From: Thamnidium elegans
Taxonomy: Eukaryota; Mucoromycota; Mucoromycetes; Mucorales; Mucoraceae
Length of the DNA stretch: 64,000 bases
Assembly: GCA_025201345.1 (NCBI GenBank)
Contig: JAIXMG010000011.1
Span: forward strand, 868,001 to 932,000
Direction: 5' to 3'
The notes below the pieces were generated by a model. The model was not told the DNA's origin, did not search any database, and saw only the letters and a program-made list of their open reading frames with translations. Positions 54,812 to 64,000 of the stretch are shown in pieces; position 1 is the first letter of the stretch; the number at the start of each line of letters is the position of its first letter. The position numbers and the translations under genes were made by a program.

Positions 54812-57717
54812 TATGTCTACTAATTGTTTTGCAATAGTAGAAGCTTCCTTGTCTGGAATGGCTCTAAGAATAGTAAAGCGAGTGATATATACAGACTATA
54901 TATCCCTCTTCATCTTCGTTATTATTACGATATAGCACATCAAAACTAAACATTATTAAACATAGACGATTAATAATACAATATAGAATTATCCTAAGCA
55001 ATCATCCATTATTATTATCAATGACAGGGCAACTGCCATTTAATAATAAGAACTACCAATTAAACACAATGCGCATAAATGCTTAAACCAATCGGATTAT
55101 CAATAAGGATTAACCATAATACTTATGATATTTAAAACTGACTTTTATTACTCTACAATTAGAATGGCTAATTGTATAACCCCTTTAGTATAAATACATC
55201 CTTCTTTTTCATCTAAAATAAAAACAATCACAACTAAGACTTTTATCAATACTCTAAAGGACTTATTTTCTATTGTATATTTCAGTAAAGCGAGTAAAGA
55301 GATCGACGTAAATTAGGATGAAATTGTTTCCCGATTCTGAAGTTATATTCAGAGTTCCTAGGTCACACACACCGTGGTGTCCAGGGCCTGGTGGTACAAT
55401 CTGTTTAGGTGGATGGAATCCGGTTTTGCTCCAATTAAAGGAGTGACAAATTATGCAATCCCTTAATACATCTGCTATATCTTTACGAAGATTAGTCCAA
55501 TGTATGTGTTCATCATGGATGGATAATTCTATGGCGTTGATTCCACCGTGTCCGAGAAGGTGGTGTCTTTCAATGATAGAACGTCGCTCCTCTGGGGGCG
55601 GTGTGATCGGATCATATAGCTCGGAAGCTCGTTGCCTGAGAACCGGTAGTTCGGTACAAGAGGAATTCAATTTATTAGGGCGGACCTGGTCTAAAAGAGA
55701 ATTATTTTTCTCTTTAGTTTTTATATTATTTTTTATCTGGTGTGAAGATTTATTAGAAGCTTTAATTAAGGCGCGTTGTTCAAGTTCCATTTCAACTTCT
55801 GGAGATGCAAAAAGTCTACTTAACCCATCTGCAATGTAATTGTCAGATCCCTTAATGTATGTAATTTCAAACGTTTTCGAATAAATTGTAGTATACCAGT
55901 TTTGTAAAAGTGCAGAACAGTATCTTTGTGTATGAAGAAAGATTAAACTGTAATGGTCCGTGTAAAGAATGAATTTGTTCAGATGTAACCACTGATGGTA
56001 ACGAAGGAACATATAAGCAATTGCTAAACACTCACGTTTATTAGTAGAGTAGTTTTTTTCACTTTTGGTTAAGCTACGGGAGGCAAAACCAAGAAATCGA
56101 ATGGTGTTCGTACGGTCGATCTGCCAGACATAACCTCCGATGGCGTAACCGCTCGCATCTGTAGAAACACGAAGAGGTAGAGAAGTGTCCATGACAGAAA
56201 TAACGGGTGCATGCGTAACCGCGTATTTTAAACCAGCGTAAGCTTTATCATGTGTTTCATTCCATGTTTTACGAAATAAAGCATTGTCACTAATATTTCT
56301 TAAACGATCTAGAGGAGCCGATATTTTGGAATAGTTGTTTATGAATTTTCTGAAATAACCGAAAAAACCAAGTACACGCATAAGAGCTTTATTGTTTATG
56401 ATAGGTGGTAGCTTGTCAAGATTACATATCTTTGAACTGTCAATTTGGAGTCCTTTTGAACTTAGTTTAAAGCCGAGTAAGGTAAGAGAAATAAGCAAGA
56501 AATGGCATTTCTTACGTTGTAAGATAAGACCTGCATTGTTTAATCGTGTGATAACATCTTTAACTAACTTTTTATGTTCATGAATGTTATTTGTACGAGA
56601 ACCAATGGTGATATCATCGATGTAACAAAAAACAGTTGGCATGTCTCTGAAGAGGTTTGATATCATGCGTTGAACAAAAGAAGGAAGTGTAGAAATTCCG
56701 AAGCATGCTTTTGCAAATTGAAATTGACCCCTATGTGTCGTAAAAGCAGTGTAAGGTTGAGAATCCTTAGCAATAGCAAAGCGTGTGAAGCAACTTTTTA
56801 AATCGAGTACAGTAAATAATTGACAATGTGATAATTGTTCATGAATTTCTTCAATTCTAGGTAATGCAAAGTTGTCTGATTTGGAAGGAATCAAGCTTAG
56901 ATTTAATTCGCGGCAATCTGTGGCGACACGAACTATATTACCATAATTTCCGTTATCATCTCTTTTTTTAACAAAAAGGATTGGATTATTGTGTGGGTTG
57001 TGAGGTTCCGCAACAACTATGGTTTTGTCTGCTAACCATGTATCAAGTTGTGCGTCTAATTGTGGTTTATAAGCTAAAGCTAATGGGTACTGTTTTTTAT
57101 TTATGACAGTGTTGTCGGATACTGCAAGTTTAAATTCAGAGTTAGGTATAGTGCAAACAGATGTAGGATCAATGTTAGCGTTGTCATCTAATTCTCTTTT
57201 AATAGAATTCATGAATTGGTTACGAATATTTTCTGTTCCGAAGTATTCAAAAGAAGGAGTGTTAGGAGAAGGATCGATTGGATCTTCAATCGTAGGTAAT
57301 GTGGAGTCGTTCCAAGTTGTAATTAGACCAGTGACAGCTATATTGAGACGAGGCATTAAGTCAAGTCCTATGCATATATCAGCTTCACTATGAAGGTCAA
57401 ATACTTCAAATTTATGATGGACAGTAATATTGTTATAGAATACTTTTATTTTTTCAATAAAGCCTATTCGTGGAACAGTGTTATTTTTATGACCCAAAGA
57501 AATGATATTGTTTTTATTATTTATGGGGGAAGAAGGAGAAGAAGAAGAAATACTACTAGTACTATTATTATTGGGACAAACAGGTGTGAGACCGAGTGTT
57601 TTGACCAGTGATGGTTTAATTGCAGAGAAGTTAGAACCAGTGTCAAGATATGCCCATGTTTGGTAGTTCTGTATTGTAATAGGTACAAGAATAGAATTTG
57701 AATTTTTAATTAGAGTG
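54812..57717 (-). CDS. Gyp-K Pol: protease, reverse transcriptase, RNase H, integrase N-terminal half (interrupted by its own LTR)
   Basis: Frame is open from 57717 (cut by another element). Protease TWAYLDTGSNFSAIK with DICIGLDLMPRL; RT VATDCRELNLSLIPSK, FTVLDLKSCFTRFAI, VFCYIDDITIGS; RNase H LRVSTDASGYAIGG and FILYTDHYSLIFL; integrase zinc finger HHLLGHGGINA with CIICHSF and first catalytic Asp LIYVDLFTRFT. The solo LTR at 54883-55284 interrupts after DLFTRFT; beyond it ILRAIPDKEASTIAKQLVDI leads to the Tc1 junction. The enzyme parts show no point lesion. Confidence 0.9.
54883..55284 (+). repeat. Solo LTR of Gyp-K inserted in the Gyp-K integrase
   Basis: 402 bp, TGATATATACAG...GTATATTTCA, opposite orientation to the host element. 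Flanked on both sides by the identical 10 bases GTAAAGCGAG (54873-54882, 55285-55294). Confidence 0.92.
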
Positions 57718-58154
57718 GGTTCTCACCAAGGCGAGAAATAGCGCTAAATTTAGCGCTGTTGCTAAGCACTGGTGCTTGGTTTAGCGCTAGCGCTTCAGTT
57801 ACGACTGATGCTTGGTCTAGCGCTAGCGCTAGATTAAGCGTTGGCGCGCATTTAAAAAAAAACAGCATTACGACGGTATGGAATTAATCAGGTCATGGTA
57901 TAAAATATTTATTCAATAATATAATAATCATAGCACATTTTGTAATAAATATTTATATATTCAGGTATATATATAAAAAAAAAGAGATTATGAAAAAAAA
58001 AGCGAGCATTTTTATTATTTATTTATACGTGAATGTATATATTAAGAAATGGAAGGGCATATGTGTATACTATAGTTTGTTATTATATTTTGATATGGAC
58101 AATAATAAAAAAAAGAAAAAAAGGGAATGGACACTCGTGGAATAAGACAATACC

Positions 58155-58192
<38 letters not shown>

Positions 58193-58521
58193 AGAATAAG
58201 CTAATATTAAGTCTGAATCAAGTGAAATAATTACCTTTTAGCAAAATTTATTAAAGTAAACACCCTTTAAGCAAGCAGTAATAGAAATAGAAATAATAGA
58301 ATATTAGATATATGTAGTTGTCTTCATAATTTATACTTAATAGCATTACCTGATTCAAAGAATGAGATGAGTTACAACATGGCGAAAACCTATATAAGTA
58401 AAGCTCAAGTGAACTTTTATTTTATTTTATTAAGAAAAATTGATAAAAAGAAAAGATATAAAGGGAAAGGAAAAGGAAAAGTGATAAAATAAAAAATAAA
58501 AAAACTAAAAAAATCGAAATA
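57718..58521 (+). other. Possible CACTA-like terminus with AGCGCT array; no gene
   Basis: At 57732 CACCAAGGCGAG resembles the CACTATGGCGAG end of the CACTA element and is followed within 20 bases by TAGCGCT palindromes, at least eight to 57845. From there to 58521 the sequence is AT-rich with poly-A runs. No matching opposite end was found in the window, and the boundary with Gyp-G sequence on the right is unclear. Confidence 0.45.
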
Positions 58522-60151
58522 CAGTGGGCGGCAAAATTGTCCGCATGTTTGGAATTTCTGAGTATTTCAGCTTTAATATGCGCTTATTTACGTAGTCACG
58601 CAACATATTTTATACCATTTAAAAGCCACACATCTGGTAAGTCGAATGATACGAATTATATTATAGAGTGACTTAGTTCAACCTCCGAAAAACTACTATG
58701 AATGTGAGCACTACATGCGGACAATTTTGCCGGTTTATTAAAAAATTAAATTTTTTAAATTCAAGAACCACAGTTTGGTAGAAGATAAAAATTTGCTTAT
58801 AACAACTACCGAGCAAGCCTTTATTACAACTCTAATTTCTTTTCATTTTAGTATTTTACAAATTCATTAAGGTAAATTGACATGCGCAACCTCTCGCGAT
58901 CTAAAAAGGAAAACGTGTTACAATGTTTGGAGAGTGGTCTCAGTATACGTGAAAAATCGTCCAGAACTGGTGTAAGTAAGTCTACTGTTTCCAAAATAGG
59001 AAAAAATGAATTATCGGAGAGAGAAACGCAAAAAGCAGGTAGAAAAAAAAAAGTTACTAGTACAACAATTGATTATATGGTGAGAAAGGTAACTGTAAAT
59101 GGAGTAGAATCAGCCAATGAAATTTTAAGAATGCTTAAAAGTGAGCTGGGAGTATCATTGAGCGATCGAAGTATCCGTAGGTATCTCTCATCGCGAGGTA
59201 TTGAGCGATATAAGAAGCCTGAAAAACCACTATTAAGTGTAAAGAGCAGAAAAAATCGTCTAGTGTTCGGCAAAATGCACGTTGATTGGACGGATATGGA
59301 CTGGAAAGATGTAGTGTGGTCCGACGAGACCAAAATCAATTGCTTTGGCTCCGACGGTGCTCACTGGTGCTATAAAAGAGTCACTGAAAACGTCCGCCCA
59401 TCCCAAATCCAGCAAACAGTAAAGCATAATGGTGGATCTTTTAAAATTTGGAGTTGTATCACCTGGTCCGGCGTGGGTTATCTAGTGTTTATAGATGATA
59501 CTTTCGATAAGGAGCTCTATAAACAAATTTTAGTGGAAGATTTGATGAAAACATTGCATGACTATAGTATTAATCCAAAGGATATAACATTTATGCATGA
59601 TAATGATCCGAATCATACCTCCAAATTAGTAACTCAGTGGCTTGAAGAGCAGCCTTTTGATACGATGACTTGGCCCGCACAGTCACCTGACCTTAACCCA
59701 ATTGAAAACATTTGGGGAATGTTGAAAAAACGTTTGTACTCACGTTATTATAAGCCTCCAGCATCAATGAAAGAGCATAAGCAACGAATCATCGATATTT
59801 GGTATGGAATAACGGCTGAAGAGATTAGACCATTCATGCTAAGTATGAACAAGCGTTGTACAGAAGTTCTAAAGGCCAAAGAATATTGGGTTAATCACCA
59901 ATCTCATTTTAAACGAATAAAAAATAAAGTTCATATTAAACGGCAAAATTGTCCGCATGTAGTGCTCACATTCATAGTAGTTTTTCGGAGGTTGAACTAA
60001 GTCACTCTATAATATAATTCGTATCATTCGACTTACCAGATGTGTGGCTTTTAAATGATATAAAATATGTTGCGTGACTACGTAAATAAGCGCATATTAA
60101 AGCTGAAATACTCAGAAATTCCAAACATGCGGACAATTTTGCCGCCCACTG
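58522..60151 (+). mobile_element. Tc1/mariner-like element 2, complete, with 211-bp inverted arms
   Basis: TA at 58520-58521 and 60152-60153. Arms 58522-58732 and 59941-60151 differ at one base by eye (C/T near 58618 and its partner). Each arm begins CAGTGGGCGGCAAAATTG and ends with an inverted copy of CGGCAAAATTGTCCGCATG, so four copies of the end motif exist. Inserted between unrecognised AT-rich sequence and Gyp-G integrase sequence. Confidence 0.95.
58882..60000 (+). CDS. Tc1-like transposase (element 2), intact
   Basis: 372 residues. N-terminal MRNLSRSKKENVLQCLESG and REKSSRTGVSKSTVSKIG helix-turn-helix, then VVWSDETKINCFGSDG, TFMHDNDPNHTSKLV and PAQSPDLNPIENIWGMLKK, with DD34E spacing. 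The last 20 codons lie inside the right arm (RQNCPHVV...RRLN), so the C-terminus is TIR-encoded. Only distantly similar to the transposase at 53010-54032. Confidence 0.93.
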   Translation: MRNLSRSKKENVLQCLESGLSIREKSSRTGVSKSTVSKIGKNELSERETQKAGRKKKVTSTTIDYMVRKVTVNGVESANEILRMLKSELGVSLSDRSIRRYLSSRGIERYKKPEKPLLSVKSRKNRLVFGKMHVDWTDMDWKDVVWSDETKINCFGSDGAHWCYKRVTENVRPSQIQQTVKHNGGSFKIWSCITWSGVGYLVFIDDTFDKELYKQILVEDLMKTLHDYSINPKDITFMHDNDPNHTSKLVTQWLEEQPFDTMTWPAQSPDLNPIENIWGMLKKRLYSRYYKPPASMKEHKQRIIDIWYGITAEEIRPFMLSMNKRCTEVLKAKEYWVNHQSHFKRIKNKVHIKRQNCPHVVLTFIVVFRRLN

Positions 60152-60153
60152 TA

Positions 60154-61372
60154 TATAGATTCACTATACATAAAGAATCTTTATATCTATTACAACCATA
60201 TGATATTTATTGTTTAAAGAAAGTATTAAATTCTGAAGAAGCAAAAGAAGTATTCATACAATATCATTATCACCCTTTAGGTGGACACTTGGCTTATGCT
60301 AATACAAAAAATAGAATATATCGAAAATTTTATTGGGATACTATGAATAAAGACATTTATCAATTTATAAAAGAATGTCCTCGTTGTATTGAGCATGGTC
60401 CAAAACATCTAAATGAAAAGGCTCATCCTGTATCGGTACCTGTTTCTCCTTTTGTTCAAATCGGAATTGATATTAAACATGTGATTACTTCTCAAACTGG
60501 TCATAAATTCATTATTGTCGCTATCGATTATTTAACCAAGTATGTGGAAACTCGAGCTCTGACTGTACAAACTTCTTCGGAAATTGCTTCTTTTATCTAT
60601 GAAGATATTATTTCAAGACATGGTTGCCCTAAAATTATTATTACTGACAACGGAAGACCATTTATTTCTGAGCTCATAGAAATTGTATGTAGACAATTCG
60701 GCATTAAACTTAAAAGGATAAGTCCCTATCACAGTCAGACTAATGGGTTAGTCGAAAGATTTAATCGAACTATTGATTCAATTTTAAAGAAGAGAAGTAT
60801 AGAAGAAAAGAAGAATTGGCCCGAGTTCTTGCCTGCTGCCACATTTGCTTATAGATCTATAAAACAAGCTACGACAGGACAGTCTCCGTTCTTTTTATTA
60901 TATGGATATGAACCTATCACCTTTTTCGACAATTCAATCAAACCTTTAGATGTAAATGACCCTAGTTTCGAACTACAATTGATTATTCGTACCTCTGTAC
61001 AAATTCAACATTTGGTAAATATTAGAAAAGAAGCTTGGAACAAAATTCAAAAATCTCAAAAATTACAAATATCCCGGATTGAAAAACGAATGGATAATAT
61101 GAAAAAGGAGTTCAAACCCTCTTTTAAACTCGGTGATGTTGTAAAGTTATATCGTGATAATATTGCTACATCTTGGTCCGCAAAAATTTCTATTAGATAG
61201 TATGAAGATAATTACTGTATCCAGGAAAAACTGAAGAAAGGATCTTATTTTATTAAAAATATTTCTAACCCAGATGATACTAAATTACATCTTGTTCATG
61301 GGAACCGCCTTAAATCATTTAACGAACCTAAAGTCAACTGGGACAAGCAAGCTAAATTAATCTACAACTAGA
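60154..61372 (+). pseudogene. Gyp-G integrase region of Pol, 5' truncated
   Basis: Zinc finger YHYHPLGGHLAYANTKN with CPRCIE; catalytic IGIDIKHV, IIITDNGRPF and TNGLVERFNRT; then KLGDVV-type text (FKLGDVVKLYRDN). A TAG at 61198 replaces the Trp expected after KISIR; beyond it the frame continues YEDNYCIQEKLKKGSYF to 61370. Upstream domains are missing beyond Tc1-like element 2. An ATG-started reading from 60067 begins inside the transposon arm and is artificial. Confidence 0.88.
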
Positions 61373-61488
61373 CGGAAATTTTATTCAAACAATTATAAAT
61401 AAACGTATTTATTATCTTTCCTTTTCTGTTATTTGGCTAACAATTTGGTTCCTACGTTGATTATTGAATTTTGCAATCATTTATTATC

Positions 61489-61857
61489 ATGGCTCATTCT
61501 GATTCTTCCCTTTATTGCGATAAGGACGTAGTCCAAGATAAACCTATTGAAATCAAAATTAAAGGTGAAGCTAAAAGACACCAAAATCAAATCGAAAAAA
61601 AAGAAAAGATATTAAAATCCTCTATCAAGCTGTTCCTTGAAGCAAAGAAGAAAATAAACCTTTATCAACAAAAAAGAGAAACCCTCTTAGAGAAAGAAAT
61701 TTTACCAACTATTCGCAAAGAAATTGAAATGATACATATGGTAGATCAAGACAAACACACAAGCTCCATTAAAAAGAAAAAATATATTCGAAAATTATTT
61801 AAAGACAAAAATGATGCTATTGCTTTTTATAAAAAGCACCTACATTATATAAAATAA
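61489..61857 (+). CDS. Gyp-G third ORF, copy 2
   Basis: 122 residues from the ATG that aligns with the start of copy 1 (MAHSDSSLY against MSTFNNQNY). Charged, helical, about 45-50% identical to copy 1 by eye with conserved blocks spread over the whole length: VVQDKP, KGEAKR, KSSIKLFLE, LYQQKRETLLE, ILP, KKKYIRKLFK and KNDAIAFYKKHL. It starts 117 bases after the end of integrase homology and ends 94 bases before the LTR. Function unknown; a nucleic-acid-binding or chaperone role would suit its charge. Confidence 0.72.
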   Translation: MAHSDSSLYCDKDVVQDKPIEIKIKGEAKRHQNQIEKKEKILKSSIKLFLEAKKKINLYQQKRETLLEKEILPTIRKEIEMIHMVDQDKHTSSIKKKKYIRKLFKDKNDAIAFYKKHLHYIK

Positions 61858-61951
61858 AAATCGTATATTCATTTCTCTATACATTTTTTTTGCTATTATT
61901 CACTTTATCATTATATATATCGAGACGATATTTTATTCACCTGGGAGCATA

Positions 61952-62810
61952 TGTTACGAATCGAAGAATATCGTACCAGTTTAAAGCCCTATTTTAAACC
62001 TTTACCTGAACAAATATTATTTTCACTCCGTTTATTATCACATCATCTTTCAATAAGTCTCTTTTATTTTCTTCTGTTACACATTTTCATTACTTTTAAT
62101 TCTAGAACCAAAATTACCCCTTTTTCTTTTAGTGCAATTATTCTTTATTTTATTCTCCATTTTTATTTCAGTTTATTAGTTACTTTTTATTCTTAATCTC
62201 AGTTTCCGTTACACTTTCTAGTCAATTATCTTTTATTATCCTTTTTATATCATATATCTACACTATTATTCAAAGTTTATCCTTCATTTAACATCAGATA
62301 TGTTACCTCATCCACTTATTTTTATTTTTACAGTACCTTTTAGTTCTTTCTGATGGTAAAAACATCAATTTATTTATATTATTAGTCGACTAGATCAAAA
62401 ACAACACATTTAGTTTAGAAAGTTTATCCATTACAAACATTTTAGAATCAAAAGGAACATATTTATTCCTGATATCAAAGATATTTTACAAGATTCAAAG
62501 GATGTCCTGACCGACACCTTTGAATATAAATACCACATAATTTTACTTATTAAATAAAACTTATCTTATTTTTCACCTATATTTTATACTCTATTTTTTC
62601 AGTTTCTTACTTATAAAGATCCCTTGAATTATATTCTTTTATTATATAATTCTCTGTAAAACTTATTATTCTTTTATTTTTATTTCTCTACGTATTATAT
62701 CTTTATATAATACATTCTCTTAGTTGGACAACTATAAACCTGGTGCTCACTTTCAATTTATTGAACTTATAAAATAATATCTTTTATTTTATACTTTTGT
62801 CGTGCTCTCA
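61952..62810 (+). repeat. Gyp-G LTR, 3' end cut by Gyp-I LTR
   Basis: Starts TGTTACGAATCG after the purine tract TGGGAGCATA. 62608-62745 matches 28323-28440. The end is replaced by Gyp-I sequence near 62810. The hydrophobic ORF near its start is noise. Confidence 0.75.
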
Positions 62811-62951
62811 CTATAGATATAAGGGTTATATAAGTGAAGTATAATATACAGTAGTTTTGATTAAAGGAATAAAAGATAATCTTTATTTATTTTGAATACA
62901 ATTAATATTTATAATATAATTTAGGTTACACTTGTGTCAGTGAACCTGACA
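62811..62951 (-). repeat. Gyp-I LTR, second copy (partial or short)
   Basis: On the minus strand a purine tract (TTGGGAGGGAGGTAG) precedes TGTCAGGTTCACTGACACAAG, which is itself an inverted repeat (GTCAG...CTGAC). The distal end is uncertain, near GAGAGCA at 62809. Confidence 0.6.
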
Positions 62952-62991
62952 CTACCTCCCTCCCAAAAAAAAAAGTGCAAAGAAAAAAAAA

Positions 62992-64000
62992 TTATTTTGC
63001 ACGAGCAGTTCTAGGGATATACCAAGATTTGTTAGGTTTAGAGCCATCATATTTTGCAATATGCAATCTATCTGTGTGCACCCAGGAATTGTAAACCTTT
63101 CCTTCAATTTCTTGAATTTGATAAATGTTGTAATCAAGGTTAGTCTTGAGAACCACGTACGGACCCATCCAGTTAAACTCTAAACCTTTCTTTGATTCAT
63201 GCCTAAGCATAACATAATCTCCAACAACGAAAGTTTGAACTTGATTATTCTTCAATGCAGAATCCCACCTTTCTTTATCCTTTCTGGCTTGAATCATCAT
63301 TTTTTCTTTGGATTCAAATCTTTTCTCTCTCAAATCTCGGATTCTTTCTAAAACATTTTCCGCTATTAATTCCGGATCTTCTTCCGTTAAAGGATCCATG
63401 AAAGGACGCCGAACATCACCAGGAAGTACCGGATCTTGACCATAAACTAGGAAAAATGGACTATAGCCTGTAGTTGCATGTTTGCGTATTCGACAAGAAA
63501 ATAATGCAGACTCCACATAATCCTCCCAACTATGAATGTCACCCTTACAATATTTCGTAAGCATATGCTTGAAGGTCTGATTCAGTCTTTCACACTTTGA
63601 GTTTGATCTTGGGTGGAAAGCAGATGTAAACAAATGTTTCGACCTTATCTTGTTCATATACTGTTTCAAAATTTTACTCATCAAGTTCTTGCCTCTATCC
63701 GATACTATTTCAATTGGGCAACCAAAGCACATAACTATCTCTTCATACAAAAATTTGACAATTTCATCGGCCGAAGCACTTTTGAGAGCACGAGCTACTA
63801 CCCAGTTTGTCCCATAATCAACACCAATGATTAACCAACGATATTCATTTTTTACCGATTTTGGAAGTTCACCAATGAAATCAATATGCCATCTAGCAAA
63901 AGGAGGAGGTACTTCTAAGGGCTTCATCGGAGCATGATGGACGTTCTTTTCTTTTCTAGAGTGTAATTGGCATTCTGGACAAGTTTTCAACCAATAACCA
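62992..64000 (-). CDS. Gyp-I integrase, second copy (5' part outside window)
   Basis: Open from the window edge: WLKTCPECQLHSRKEK, WHIDFIGELPKSV, IVSDRGKNLMSK, FHPRSNSKCERLNQTF, then GDYVMLRHESKKGLEF and NWMGPYVVL. Ends SWYIPRTARAK. It is closely related to 40181-41212 but without its frameshift and stop. The catalytic Asp context is GRD-like DRGKN, as in the family. RT and RNase H would lie to the right. Confidence 0.9.
   Translation of the reverse strand, partial: GYWLKTCPECQLHSRKEKNVHHAPMKPLEVPPPFARWHIDFIGELPKSVKNEYRWLIIGVDYGTNWVVARALKSASADEIVKFLYEEIVMCFGCPIEIVSDRGKNLMSKILKQYMNKIRSKHLFTSAFHPRSNSKCERLNQTFKHMLTKYCKGDIHSWEDYVESALFSCRIRKHATTGYSPFFLVYGQDPVLPGDVRRPFMDPLTEEDPELIAENVLERIRDLREKRFESKEKMMIQARKDKERWDSALKNNQVQTFVVGDYVMLRHESKKGLEFNWMGPYVVLKTNLDYNIYQIQEIEGKVYNSWVHTDRLHIAKYDGSKPNKSWYIPRTARAK

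Larger units (their letters stand above)
42222..57717 (-). mobile_element. Gyp-K, chromodomain Ty3-type element carrying three insertions
   Basis: Its body is split: protease to integrase core at 57717-54812, remainder of integrase and chromodomain at 44062-43050, 3' LTR at 42623-42222. The two parts join in frame (LVDI then FTTFGLVKVLQ) when the Tc1-like element and one TA are removed. A solo LTR of its own family sits at 54883-55284. The 5' end (gag and 5' LTR) is missing beyond 57717, where a CACTA-like end begins. Confidence 0.92.

Noticed and set aside
60067..60153. N-terminal 29 residues of the integrase ORF starting at 60067
   Set aside because: They are encoded by the right arm of Tc1-like element 2; the reading frame is open there by chance.

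Overview
The window is eukaryotic and looks like an AT-rich early-diverging fungus, most likely Mucoromycota. Genes carry short GT..AG introns with T-rich tails. The recognisable host genes are fungal housekeeping and signalling genes: exportin-T, Sec1, mitochondrial PDH E1-beta and an Rck2/Srk1-type kinase. The species cannot be fixed from sequence alone. Element names used below (Gyp-G, -H, -I, -K, LTR-P, R1) are my own labels.

Positions 1-16740 are an ordinary gene block: exportin-T (minus, running off the left edge), SEC1, PDB1, an Srk1-like kinase and two short unrecognised genes. Its intergenic gaps hold transposase relics and a decayed copy of the 3' end of SEC1. From about 16900 to 64000 there is no convincing host protein gene, only one tRNA-Gly(GCC) inside layered transposable elements.

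The layers can be put in order from target-site duplications (TSDs). A chromodomain Ty3-type element (Gyp-K, 42222-57717) interrupts another Ty3-type element (Gyp-I). Gyp-K is interrupted by a Tc1/mariner element (44063-54811, TSD TA). That element is interrupted by a Merlin/IS1595-like element (44288-53002, TSD AAAATAAC), which is interrupted by a CACTA element (46035-52765, TSD ATA). At each of the three DNA-transposon junctions, removing the insertion and one TSD copy leaves a legible host; where coding sequence is hit (Gyp-K integrase, Merlin zinc ribbon) the frame is restored. The CACTA element has a 944-residue Tnp2-type transposase, a divergently transcribed 287-residue second gene and palindromic subterminal arrays.

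Elsewhere: a piggyBac element (TTAA TSD) was split by an LTR and then inverted by recombination between two solo LTRs, recorded as swapped TSDs (22674-28322). A Ty3-type element (Gyp-H, 29206-38647) sits beside a tRNA gene, and its integrase tail is encoded by its LTR. Two Merlin elements share an undescribed cysteine-rich accessory ORF. A DDE transposon has 377-bp inverted repeats, each encoding a chromodomain. Gyp-G carries a conserved small third ORF. An IS630/Tc1-like element, a second Tc1-like element with 211-bp arms and a LINE relic complete the content.

Coordinates of exons and element ends were worked out by hand from splice sites, reading frames and repeats. Family names rest on remembered motif patterns, not on database searches.
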